64,000 bases of DNA. It comes from Pomphorhynchus laevis (taxonomy: Eukaryota; Acanthocephala; Palaeacanthocephala; Echinorhynchida; Pomphorhynchidae). The stretch spans positions 39,625 through 103,624 of the forward strand of contig WNNJ02000644.1 of assembly GCA_012934845.2 (NCBI GenBank). The letters run 5' to 3'. Positions 39,701-53,200 of the stretch are shown piece by piece. Position 1 is the first letter of the stretch, and each line of letters opens with the position of its first letter. The translations under genes and the position numbers were made by a program. The notes under the pieces were generated by a model. It saw only the letters and a list, made by a program, of their open reading frames with translations, searched no databases and was not told where the DNA came from.

Positions 39701-41067
39701 TATTTGTAAAATACAATTTTTGCAGCTAATTGCCGCAAAAATTGTATGAAAAATAGTTGGACAACCAAAAATTTATTTGAGCAAAGTCAAAAAAAAATAT
39801 TCTAATTTTCAAATACAACTGTGTTAATCATCAGGAATTGTATCAGTAGCTGTTAAATATTGTGCATATTTAAAATTTCAGGAAATAACAGATGCACATC
39901 GGTTAGTTCAAAGAGCAAAATAATGATACAGTGAGCATAAATTTTTGTCGCACTTCCTCTTTGAATTAATGTTTCTTTCAAAATATAAAATTAATAATTT
40001 TAGTTACATCTAAGCATATCAATTCAATGTAATATAATAAAGCTTTTTGTATTACTATAAAATAGTTTATTATAAACAAATATATATCAATTGATATTAC
40101 ATCGATAGCCTATAGAAATTTCCGTCAATCTATGCCGGTTACATTTATCAAATCAACCAACTAACATTTTTCATTTAAAAAAATCTAAATAATTTAACAA
40201 TTTGAAGAATACAAATTTATTCGTATAATAAATAAATATTTATTTATATTTGTAAATTAAATCTTGTCTTATAATATGCAATGATCGTATCTATGAGTTG
40301 CGATTAATATTTTGCATTTACAATTTCGCAAATCAGTTAATTTAAACTATTTAAAAACGTTTTGCTGATGCGGTAATTTACAAAATCTTTTACGAGTGTG
40401 CATTATTCGTAACATATAATGTGTTAGAATGTTTTTATAACACATTTATAACTTCAATATTAGCTTCTTGTATTGAATAGTAATATCTGCAATGTATCAA
40501 TTATTTAATACATTATTGCTTCGAATTATTGCTTATTACCATATATTTATCGATAATACTCGACCCAACATAACAGCGTGCAAAATAAATGCTAATGACG
40601 CAGTTTTACGATTAGGCCATTGAAACATGAATAGATTAATAATTGATATATTATGGATTAAAAATTATATTATGATTAATTGATAATTAATTATTAATAT
40701 ATTATGATTAAAAATATTTGTAGAGTTAAATTAAGAAAATTAATTTTTAGTAAGATATGCTGTCATGAGTGCCATCAGGTTTCCGATAATGCACGTACAG
40801 TCAACATACCATTGGGCACTAAATACAAAGTAAATTGTATTTCCATGAACTAAAAAATAGATAAGATTAGTTTTATATTTTTAAAAGGTTATTTAAACTA
40901 AATTATAAGGAAACAATAATATATAGTTCATAGTTTATATGCTTTGTGTAAGGAAAGCATAAAGTTAAGCTGTGTGAAAGAAAAATCTATTTTCTAAACC
41001 ACAAGCCACTAGCAAATATATCAAATACATTGAAACGGTCGATCTGGCTGTTTTTATTTAAAATACA
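36715..41067. other. Intergenic region between MCM5 and DENR 3' ends
   Basis: 4.4 kb of AT-rich sequence with no recognisable gene. A short ORF at 37659 (MKPLLLLLVSILCSSIV start) could pass for a signal peptide but has no mature part. A duplicated GAAACTTTTAAAGAAACTTTCATGTTTC-like segment occurs at about 39075-39150 and 39505-39580. Short pieces near 40560 and 40760 resemble the GC-rich end of the interspersed repeat. Confidence 0.5.
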
Positions 41068-41073
41068 TTTATT
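41068..41073 (-). terminator. DENR polyadenylation signal
   Basis: AATAAA on the minus strand 19 bases after the stop; another lies at 41053-41058. Confidence 0.55.
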
Positions 41074-41091
41074 TAAAATAGTTAAGCTAGT

Positions 41092-41267
41092 TTACGTTGT
41101 CAAATCAATAATGTTGTCTTCACTTATATTTGTCCATTTCTTCTGAATAAGAATGATTAGATCGGCACTGACATCACCTTGAATTGTTAGTTCATCGTCG
41201 CCAGATTTCGAACATCCACATGAAAACTTCTGCGAGAATAATTTTTTAGCAACGTCCAAATCTACTT
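41092..41267 (-). CDS. DENR: DENR exon 4 (SUI1 C-terminal part, stop)
   Basis: Two bases complete a Glu codon, followed by VDLDVAKKLFSQKFSCG, CSKSGDDELTIQGDVSADLI, ILIQKKWTNISEDNIIDL and TT-stop. It matches the conserved end of DENR (IDLK.A..FF..KF.CG.S.TG.DEI.IQGD..DD....I..KW). Confidence 0.96.
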
Positions 41268-44200
41268 CTAGAAATATAAACGTTTTAAATAAGAGTTATT
41301 TAATTTAATAATGTGAATTTATTGAGATAATTGAGATAAATGGCTTTCCCATAGGGTGGTATTTATTAAGAGTTACATATAGCCAATTAGACAGCAAAGG
41401 GAAATATGAAAAGTAAAAAATATATTAAATATTTATATTAATACAAATAGTCAAATTCTAAAAATATTCTTATTCTAAGAATTGTATATCCTTTTCTACT
41501 AAAATCGTACGAATTTATATTCTGGAAATTTATTCCTTTTGTCTGCTCTAAAAATTCTTTTGTAGAATTAATAATGAAATAGTGTTTTCATACCAGTATT
41601 AATTTCGATTACCTTGCAATATTTTTTAAAGTGTGCTTTAATTACTTTAAGTATTTTATTCATATGAACATAAAGGGGTTTAAATGCACATTTAAACGCA
41701 CTACACATGAACCTAGGTTTTATTGGATTTTTATGTAATTTTGGATTCCAATATAATATAGGTATAGTTTTATTATCTGATTCAACCTTTATACCCTTTT
41801 TATCCATTATAGAACAGTGACTTGTAATAATTGTTTCTAAACTCAACTCACTACGTTCATATGTTGGATTTACATTTAAATCATTAGAATTAACCTCTTT
41901 CATTAGTATATCATAATAAAGTTTTTTGCATATGAAGACAAAGTTATTACTAGCTTTGTCAATAGTTGTTATTATATAGTTATCCTTTAATTTAGTAAGT
42001 TCTTTATACATATCTTTATTAATTTTTTCTTTCCTTTAATAATTGTTAGTTATTTTCATTTTATTTTTAATTTTATCAAATATATAATCTTTCCAAATGT
42101 TTATCTTAGATATATTAGAGCTTTCTCTATTAATAAGCTTACTAAAGTAATCATTTAAGTTATTATATAACGAATTGTAAATTTTATTTCTATTGTTATT
42201 ATTAATATTTTGTTATTATTAATCTATATTTATACCCTTTTGATAGCATTGTCCTTAATTCGTTGTTTTCAATTAATTCTAGATTATGAGTGCATATATG
42301 TTCATTAATTTTATCGAAATTAAGACTTTTGCAATCGCATTCAGTTTCTATTATGTTTCTAATATTATCGTTATATATCAATTTCAATTCTTTATTATAA
42401 TTACACATTTTTCGTCCTAATGGCGGTAAAAACTTATACCTTATTTTAAGAATATATTTATTTAAATCTGATTCCATTATTTCTTTACTATTTTTCTTAT
42501 TTCTTTTATCACCTTTTCTTTTATTAGACTTCTTGGTTTGCGTTTAACCTGATTATTATAATATAACCACGTCATTCAATCCTAATGGGTACATGGAATT
42601 AAGCGTTTTAATCCAAAAATCTTCTTTTTCTAATAGTTTTTGATTTAATATTGAAATGTTTTCTTCGATAATATGTTCTAAAATAAATAATTTACAGTTT
42701 TTAATATCATGTCCTATTAATCTCATATGTTTATGAAATATAGTTTGACTATTATGCTGTATATTATATATGTGTTGCCTAAACCTAGTTTTTAACATTT
42801 GATATGTTTTTCCTATATATTGCAATCCACATGTGCATTGTATTAGATACACTACACCTGCGGTATTGCAGTTACAATTATTATTAATATTTAATGAAAA
42901 ACATTTGTTTGTCGGTATTACTTACGATACAATTATTATTTATAACATCACAGACTATACAATTTTTCTGATACATTTTAAGATCTAAAATTAAAATCTT
43001 TAGTACTTACGTATTTTTTCAATCTGGTGAGTACATGTAACTTTTAAGTCATAATTTTTAACGTTGCTTATTCGGTGTCACCACCTTGATTAGTTGACTC
43101 AAACTGAACTTACAACGGGCCAAAACAAGAACAGATAACATAACATACTCTTTATAGATATTTTTTACGAACAAGTTTAATGCAAAATTAAAAATATTGC
43201 ACCTTTTTAAATTATATTGCTTTATTAGCTTTAAATGTTTATTTTTTAAATATTTTAAATATAAACTTTTATAATTACCGTGACTTGACAATCCTTTGAC
43301 GATCGTAACGAGTTTGTTTCCTTTCCTACTCTGCTTAGATATTACAATATCAGAAGCCATTGCTGATTTTTTAATTCTGGTTATTCCCTTGCCACCTCGA
43401 GTCTGATGTTTCTTATTATCTGCAGCGGATCCTCTTGCGTCCGATGTCGTGTCTAAAGATTTATTAGTGAATTTAATAATTCTTTGTAAATACCATATTA
43501 ATGAATACCGTCGGAAATCGATAGGCTGGCAATATTACTGGCTGCAGAATCCACAACAATACTCTGACTTTGCATATCATCGGATAAACATTTTGGAGTT
43601 TTCTTTGAGCACAAATCTAACGGGAAATCGCATCCTACAATAGAACATAAGATCGAAATTAAAAATACAAGCAACATCATAATATATAATTACATACAGT
43701 ATAATTATATAACATCGATTAAATATCCAGCAAAATAATTGTTTAATATTAAATTAAGGATTTACTGAGTTAGAGCTCTTAGGTAGCTCTTTGGATAAAT
43801 CGTCACACCGATAGCATTTAAATATTTTATGTTTAATATACCTTTGATAATAAAAAATAATTTAATTATTATAATACTTTAATATGTAATTTATTAAAGC
43901 AATAATAATAAATGAAGTTAATAAATAATAATATAACAATAAATATAATAATATTAATATTAATATTAATATTATAAATTATTAATATATTAATAATATT
44001 AATATTAATATTATTAATAATAAATAAAAATATGAAATTATTAGTAATTGTAAATATTAATTCTTTTAGTAAAAAATCTTTCATAATAAATTAAGATATT
44101 TTATTAATTAAAATATTTATTTCTTTCTATTTTACAGCAAACTTTACAGTTTATTAATATATTCAAAGCTTCACGAGAATGCTGAAATAAAAATGAATTT

Positions 44201-47200
44201 TAGAGAGAAAATAAATGTCTTATTGAAATATCAATAGCGATTAAAATAAACGATATCAACGTCAAATAAACAATTATAGTCAGTTCAAACTAGCTAAGAT
44301 TCATTATAGTCAATGTTGATGTTTAATTCAATAAATGTAATGTTGCTACATTCTCAGTTTAAGGTTAAGTCTGTAATTATTTTTTCTTACGATAAAATTT
44401 TGCTTTCGATTTTTTGGAAACACTTAGCTAATAACGCTGGTTAACAAGATCAGCTAACTGAATCTACGCATGTTATATTATTTATAAATTAAAAAATAAT
44501 GCTGAATAAAATCTCAATAATTAAATAATAAATAATTATAAATAATACATTAATAGTTATATAAGATTTTATATAATTTATGTCAAGTTAAAATTTAAAT
44601 TTTAAACTTAAAAAATAAAAGTCAATTTTTATGAATTTAATAATAAATAACAGGTATGATTGTGGATTTAATAAATAACAGGTATAACTGGTATGTTATA
44701 TGCTTTTTTATGTTATGCCTTCACTATATTTATTGAATATTTTGTGATTTACAAAAATTAATAAAAAATAAATTTTATGAATTGACTAATAAATAAGATT
44801 ATATAAGTATTAATGTTACATTATACATGTATCATATAAATACATGATAATGACGTACTTCCTCTTATGAAATTTGATTATTTAGTGTACCTTATTCTGA
44901 TACAACGCGTATTGTTTATTATCCAAAATTTTAAAAGATCTAAAATTAAAATCGTTAGTACTTATGCGTGTTTCCAATCTGAATATGCATATGTAACTTT
45001 ATATAAGATTTTATGTAATTTATATCAAGTTGAAATAAACAATTGAAATTTAAAATAAAAGTCATTTTTATGAATTGACTAATAAATAACAGACGTTGTA
45101 TCAGAATAAGGAATAAACGTCATCATGAGGATCTGCTATGTTATCAGGTTTAGGCTCCTATTCCTCGACTACATCTTACAGATCAAAATTTTATCATAAA
45201 ATTTGCCATTTAAAATCGAGCAAATACTGTAGTAAATATTCTATTCATCGTTAGCCTGAAAGATATAAACAAACCCAGAGCAATAAGCTTTATCACTCCT
45301 TTCTTCGTTCTTATAAATCAGATCAGCTAACTGAGTCTACATTATATTTTTTATAAATTAAAAATAATGCTAAAATTTAAAATTGAAATTTAAAATAAAA
45401 GTCAATTTTAATAAATTGAATAATAACTAACTGACGATGTATCAGAATAGGAATTAGAGGTAATCAGAATGAACCGATATGTTATCAGGTTACGGCCTCT
45501 ATTCTCGACCCAGCTAACTTCCAGTTAGTCCACGAACGTATTATATAATTAAGAGTTAACGCGTAATAAAATTTAATCGCAACGCATGAATATCAATTTC
45601 ACGAATTGTCTATGACAATTGCATGAATTGAAAGATAAATTCAACAGGAAATTGCGATAAAATACAAGATACATTTAAAGAAATATATTTAACTGAAAAA
45701 ATAATTTGTGAAAGTTGGAGAATAATATACGCAAAGAAACCACATTAGTAAATCAGTGTATAAATTAATTAAATCAATTTAATAAACTAATATTAAATCA
45801 ATATAAATAATTGCTTATAGTTAACACATTCTTTAATTCCTTTAATGTTAAGTACTTCATATCGTGCTATGTGATATATAACAATTTAAGTGAACGTTGC
45901 CGTTCTTAATTTTTTAGATTAGATCCCTGAGATCTGTTAGTGTAAACTTAGTTCAATGCTAAACTTATTATTGAAATATAAACTTTTTCGTATGTTCCTA
46001 TTTTTTTCAAATAAAAGTGTCTATCAATTAGGCATAGGGACAGTGAATAGACATTCTGCTTACATAGACTGGTGATACAGCGAATAATCTCTAGTGTACA
46101 TAAAAACAAGATAGAGATCGATACTCAAGTATTGATCGCACTATTGAGTTCAACAGTGCCCTGAACAAATATGAAGTTAGTTTTCTACCTCTGTCTAAGT
46201 GAACGTAGTAATGATGTCGTATCTGTAAAGATGAATCGATCAAAATCCCAAGATCACGATGAGTCGTAACTATCTCAAATTTTTTCATACAAAAAAGAAA
46301 TTGGCATCAACAACCCAATCTCATATTCTTACACTTTTCCAGGTTTAAATGATAGTCATTCACGAGCACAAAGTATTCGTTAGAATGAGCGGTCATGACG
46401 AAAAATGGGTTGCGAGTCGTTCAATTAGTTTATTGAGCCCAATACACCTTTTAACCTCTTTGGAACAATTCACTCAAGTATCTTGCTTACAATAGATGCT
46501 AAATTTATAAACCTAAAGGTATTTATATTAAAAGCGACTTTTATATTCGAATTCCAATCATTTGGAATTATCGAAGTACTGAGAGAAAAATTAAATAATT
46601 TTGAAAGTGGATATGTCAGTATACGTTTCATGAGATTAAGGATATAAGTGGGGATATCGTCAGGGCCAGCTGACACATGTTTAGATAATTTGGAAAACTT
46701 CCTCCATTGTGATAATTATGCACGGACTCTGATAGATTGCTAAACCATAACAACTGTTGACTTTAAATGAATTATCTCTTTTTAAAGATAGCGCAAACAC
46801 ATCAGCGAACGCTTCATCAATTTTCATTGGGTCGTCAACAAATTCGTTTCCTATACCAATGAGTCGAACACTATAATATATATACTGTTGATCGCCAAAC
46901 ATAATTTCAAAATCGCCTGGGTGTGTCATAAAGACGGCAACATCATTCTCGTACACCTATCTCTTTTTCGATTTTAAGCGATTACATTTAGTGGAAGCAA
47001 CTCTCAAAAGCACGGACCCCGTCCCTACACGGGAGAGACGCTAAAGAATAAGAAGAACCGATTACATTCATTGCGAATTTGTTCGTACTCACTATATAAA
47101 GCTTCACTATTTCTACAAAGACCACGCATTATTTCTTAAGAATATACAACGCTTTAGTTTGCTATCAAGTCACGTAGGTTTATCAGACCTCTTACGCAAG

Positions 47201-50200
47201 GTTAATACTTGCATGGTAGCAAATTCTTTTATAACTGGTATTATCTGACTTTTGATAAACTCCAACATGCTCTCCACATCACAAACATTACTTACAAACA
47301 AAATTCTTATCGCATATTCAATCCTCACATTTTCTGGGACAACTTTCCGTACAAACTTCTCCACATAATTTGTCAAAATTGTTTATCAAATATCTCAGCA
47401 TCGTATGATCGGCTAGTATTAACAGGAATCGTAAATTTGATATCTAAGAATCTTAAAGTCACCAAAGATAAAAAATATGGGACTTCGGTGTATTATTGAA
47501 GAAAACAAGAAGAGCACCGATACTGCGCCCGGGGCACAGTATTAAGTAATAATAGCAACTCTAGATTGCGTAATACTCACTTGTGGAGCCGCGACAAAAC
47601 ATAAATCATCAATAAATTTTACCGCCGAACAAACAGTCCAACTCACATGCACATAGGAGACAACTCAACCACACTGTCCATGTACACGATCAGATTTGTA
47701 TAGAGCGAATTCGGATATGTGAACCATATTATCAGATATGTGAACCATATCATTAAATATATGAACCGTATCATCAGATATGTCAGAATAAAACCAACTT
47801 TTACAAATTCCAAAGACTGATATCGTGGCAACGTAACCAATACCTAATATCATCAAAGCGGACTTCCAAGCGAGCGAATATCACGTCTGAGAGCGGTGAT
47901 AAACGTTTCAAGTTTATCACCGCTATCTCAGACGTGATATCCGCCGCGCACTACGTATCTCGGTGATTCCTATCTTGCTCTTCGCCAGTCTCATATCAAC
48001 CTATTACGTACAAAATGCAACTCTTTCTGGCAGCATAAAATCAACACTTCATTCAACTCTAAGTCTCTGACATACTTTTAACTCAATCGTTTCTCGTTTC
48101 TCTTCATCTTGCAGCATCAATCCCCATGAGTATTCGTAATTTCTTCAGACCAAAGTATCCACGTTGCTCTCTCACACCCCCATCTCCATCCCATCCCACT
48201 CTTCCCCCTGGTCTCCTCCTCCCGGAACTCTTCCATATTCTCTCTGTGTCACCTGCCGAAGTCTCATCTGTCCTCATGTCCTTACCCAACAAAACCTCAC
48301 TTGCCGATCCCTTGCCTATCCCCGTACTTGAATTCATATGCTCATCGATATCCCCTTTCCACACCACCTTGTTTAACTCGATCATATGCAGTTGTATCTT
48401 CTCTTTACACAGGAAATCCGCCATTGTTCTTCCCCTCCATAAGAAGCAATCGCTCGATCCATCCCTTCTGTCTAGCCATCGCACCATTTAACTCGTTCCT
48501 ACTATTTCTAAGCTCTTAGAACGCCTCATCTTAATAAAGATCAACGTTTATCTATTTTTATCCTATCTGTACCCTCCTTTCCAATCCGCTTACCGCTCTA
48601 ACAACCCACAAAATTCATCTGCATGAAGGTTTACAACGATGTTCTCATTTCTAGTGACAAGGCACTATATCGTCTTATGATCTCCCTCAACCTCTCATCC
48701 GCCTTCGACATCGTTGATCACTTAATCCAAATTTATCGACTTCATTATGATTACGGATTTCTTCTTTCTTCGTAGCATGGTTTGCCTCGTCTATCCGATC
48801 GTTCTTTTTGCGTTCGTTCTAATTCATCATTCTACATTCCCTCCTTACTTTCCGCGAGGTCCCACCAGGTTCAGCCATAGGTCCCCTGCTTTTCTCTTCT
48901 GCTTGGCGATATCTCTCTCCGCTTACCAAACCTTACTCCTTTAACGTCATGCAATACGCCGATGACATCTTCATCTATGCTCATGCAAACGCACATCGCA
49001 TACACGATATCGGCATTTCTGCCTCCAACTGTTTTTCTTCTATCGACAAACGTATCTGTCATCTTTATCTCGTTCTAAACCCTGACAAGCTCAAAATAAT
49101 GTCGCTCCTCCCCCGTCAACCTAACATATCTCAACCCACTGTATATTCTGCCTTATCAATCATCCCCATAGTCCACAATCTCACATTCCTAGGCTTCCAT
49201 ATCGATAACCACCGTTTCCTAAACCCTTCGCGTGCGGCAAGGTCCACTCGTCTAACTTAATTCTCCGCGACATATCCCGTATCCGCCCCTTATCTACTAC
49301 ATGTTCTTATACGCCTCTTCTTTAATCGTTTCTCTTCCCTAAAATCGATTATTACCTCAGCTTTATTTACCAATTCTCCAAAATTTATCATCATGCCAAT
49401 ACAACGCATCATCAACTTCGCAGTTCGAGTGCTCCTACATCTTCGTCGCTTCGACCACTCATTCACATATATTGTCAAACTATCCTGGCCCACCATCCAC
49501 ATCCGCAAACAACTCCGCCTTCTTCTCGTAACTTTTGGTCTCATTGCTGTCGTCCCCCCATCGTTCATCAACCTTCTTTTCTTAGACGACACTGGCCCCA
49601 CCTCGCTATCGCTGCGTTCTCGTCATACCATCTTACACTATGTTCCAAATTACTCCAACAACTAAGTTCTCCGATCCTTCCAAGTCGCCGCCCCACTCAC
49701 CTGAAATCAGCTCCCACTCTACGTCGGCACCTCTCCCTCCTTTATTGCATTCAAATATCGCCTCGGTAACACCTTTTCGACACGATTTAGATTTTTGTGT
49801 TTTGTGGTCATGTAAGCGTGCGCCGATAAGAATTTGCCAAGTAAATCATTTTTTAAACATGGAAGTATTATATCGTTGTGCCAATCCCTGAAAAACAGCC
49901 AGTGACTTCTCGTTTAGATTTTCGCTCTCATTCACGCGTCTTCAGTCTTCTCCCAACGATATAAACTCATGTCATCTTCAACCACTCGCATTTTCCCAGA
50001 TCCCACCACTTCCGAAATCGATCAACTCTCTTTTGCCCGCATCAAAAAACACCCTCGTGTGGAAAACGGCGAAACATCTCTCTATTCGAAACATCGACGG
50101 AAATTTTTAAGTTGTCCACACCCGCCCCAAAATTCGATGGCGCTCCATCTCCCCTATCTTCTACGCTAGCCCCTTTCACCACTTCACACGGTTTCCGCCT

Positions 50201-53200
50201 CAGCCTCCTTAATACTATTATTTCGATCTAATCTTCAACCTATTAACCAACCATTCCATTGATTTCTTCTGCCTTACCGAATCTTGGCACTCCGATTCCG
50301 ACGACTTCTCCATTCTCCGTCTGCGCACTACCGGTGGCTCACTAGTCGAATCCGCCAGTTCTATCAGTCCGTCCCCGTCTAAATTCTATAATTATGGCAA
50401 AATTGTTGCATTCGTTCGTCACTATGCGTCTCTTCTCAAAATCACTCCCCATTTAGTCCTTTCAATTTTGAATTGCTCACTTGTCGTTCTTCTAACACGA
50501 TCACTCACTCTAGATCTCGCCATTGTATACCGTCATGGTTCATCTTCTTATATCTTTTTATTTTTTACCAAACTAACTAACCTCCTGTCTCACTGTTATT
50601 TGTCCTCCATCCATTTACTCGTTCTTGGCGACATCCACCGATTCTATTCGGTTCATCGACATTCCATCCAACTATACCTACAAACTCGATCGTTTTGCTT
50701 CATACACCTCGCTGTCCATCTACTATTCTGATAAAACGATCATTTTCTCGTCACCCTTGATCTCACTTTCAGCCAAACCCACTTCACCCCACCCCTACCA
50801 TCCTACGTCGCCCCTTGAAAAATTTTGACAACCCCCTTCTCCTATCTGCCTTATTCAAATCGTCTGAATCTTCTTTCACGATAACATATCACGTTCTTGA
50901 TTTTCTTTTCAACTATGAACTCACACCCACTCTCAATATTCTCTTGCCCTTCAAGCCTCACCCTGACCGTCGTTTGGTTTGACATCCAATGCCTACTATC
51001 AAAGCATCGACTCCGTCGCCGTTGCTCCCTCATTTATAACATTCAAATACCTCCTCCGTTTCCACCTTCTCAGCACATGATTTAGATTTTTTCGTGGTCA
51101 TGTAAGCGTGCGCCGGCAAGCATTTGCCACGTAAAAATAAATTGTTTTTTTTGACCTATTTACTTCATTACGTGCATCTGTAGATGCAATTTTTATGGAA
51201 AAGGAATCATGTCGATATTGACTAGATGTTGCTAGAAAGGTAATAAAGATTCATACATGCTAGATGGATACCGAACTATCTACTTTGTCATGGTCGGTCC
51301 CAAGTCCTGCTGTGAAAGGGGAGGGGAGTATAAACAAGAAAAGTATCAATTGTACGATACGAACGAACTGAACGATTGAACTGAACCAACGAAATGAACA
51401 AACGGATCAAACGAACACTGATTTCGTCTGCAGAATTATTTTTTATCAGTTTGATAATTTTTATTATTCTTAGTGGGCTTGTAAAGTCTTAACATACCTG
51501 TTTATCAAAGCACTTCAAATTTCATTAGACACATGGTGGGAACACTGAACTATAATTACTCAACAGATGATGTATCCGTCTGTCCGTCAACGTATCCCAT
51601 TTGCATGATCGTAGACTAACATGTCCAAATGCAATCTTCGGCACCTTCATCAATTTACTTACCACATCTTAGACGCAACGAAGCTTTTTGTATTCATAAA
51701 CATAATCTAGACTTTATTCAACAACGACGCTATAGTCATTTCCTTATTAATCAAAAATGTTAAAAATTCTGTCAGCGTGAAATTTGGGTCTTACTATAAC
51801 CCGACATATTCTTGAAAAATCTTAAACTCTATTCTCGAACCTCCTCAATATCATGTCCGAATTTGATCCTGAAGACTATTCGTCTTGCAAACTCTCCAAA
51901 AGGATCACTCTTCAACCGTCATATTATGTACCCTACTTTCCTTTGATCTTAAACTGTTACATCTTATAATTGCAAGCATTTAAGATGTTTCATCGACTCT
52001 CCTAAGCCTAAATATCTGGTACCCCCAGCTAGACTTAATTCCAACTAATCTTCTTAACCTAATATATCATCTTATTGTTAATTTCCTCAACACCTTATTT
52101 AATACTTCCATTCGCAGTAGTACTTTCTCATCCTACAGGAATTACCCACATCGTTCGTCCTCTACTTAATAAATCGTCCCTTAATCCCAGTACACCATCA
52201 TATCGTCTTATATATAATCTCTCAAACATCTTCAAACTTATCGAACGTCTCGTCATATCTCAAGTCAATTTCGTATCTGTCCTCTTCAAACTTATATTCA
52301 CCTTTCCTGTATTCTTACCGTCAAAACCATTCTACTGAAACGGCATGTCATGGTATTCTAAGTGACCGGTTACTTGCTTCATTCCGCCGTTTTAGCAGTG
52401 TTGCCATATCTTTCGACCTTTCAGCAGCCTTTGATATAATTAACCACTTATTTCTTCTATCTTGCCTTTATCGTTGTTATGGCTTCTATTGTAACACTGT
52501 TGCGTGGTTCGCATCCTACATCTACGAGTGCACCTTCTTTGTCTTTTGTGGCTAAATCAACCCTTTGGTTTACATAACTTTGGTTTGTCGCGTATAACTC
52601 AACCCTTTGGTTTACATAACTTTGGTTTGTCGCGCATAACTCAACCCTTTGGTTTACACATTATGAAATATGCAGGTGACATCATTTTCTATTCTCATTC
52701 TTCATCCTCCACTAACAATAATCTGGTCTTGTGATCCACATAATGCTTGATCAGTTTTAATTACCTTAAGTCAATTTAGATAATCATCAACTTTAAAAAA
52801 TCTAGGATCTTATGGGTGATACTAGGCATCGTGATATTTATTTCTTTTATCTACTTCTTAATGGTAAACCTTCCCCATCGTGGACTATTTAAAATTTCTT
52901 GGTGTTTTTTTGATAACAACCTTTCGCTTTTTACGCTATATTGGTTAAAAGTTTCGTTTGTACTATCTTATTTTCCGTGATCTACCACATATTCGTGGAA
53001 TAGTTAATCCACACATCTGCATACAACTTGTTTCCTCACTTATCTTCCCGCAACTGAATTATTGTATCAGTTTACATGTCAACTTACCCAAATATTTACT
53101 TGCCCTCTTCAACTAGTTATGCAAACAGCCGCAAATATCTTATTATGTCTCCGACGTTTTGATAATAATTTTTGCCATATATCGATTCTCAATTGGGCAA

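Noticed and set aside
43498-43680. A minus-strand ORF beginning MMLLVFLISILCSIVG looked like a secreted cysteine peptide.
   Set aside because: The hydrophobic start is intron sequence before a splice acceptor. The cysteine part is DENR exon 2 and joins exons 1 and 3 in frame.
43869-44084. A 71-codon hydrophobic ORF.
   Set aside because: Isoleucine/asparagine translation of an (ATATTA)n low-complexity block.
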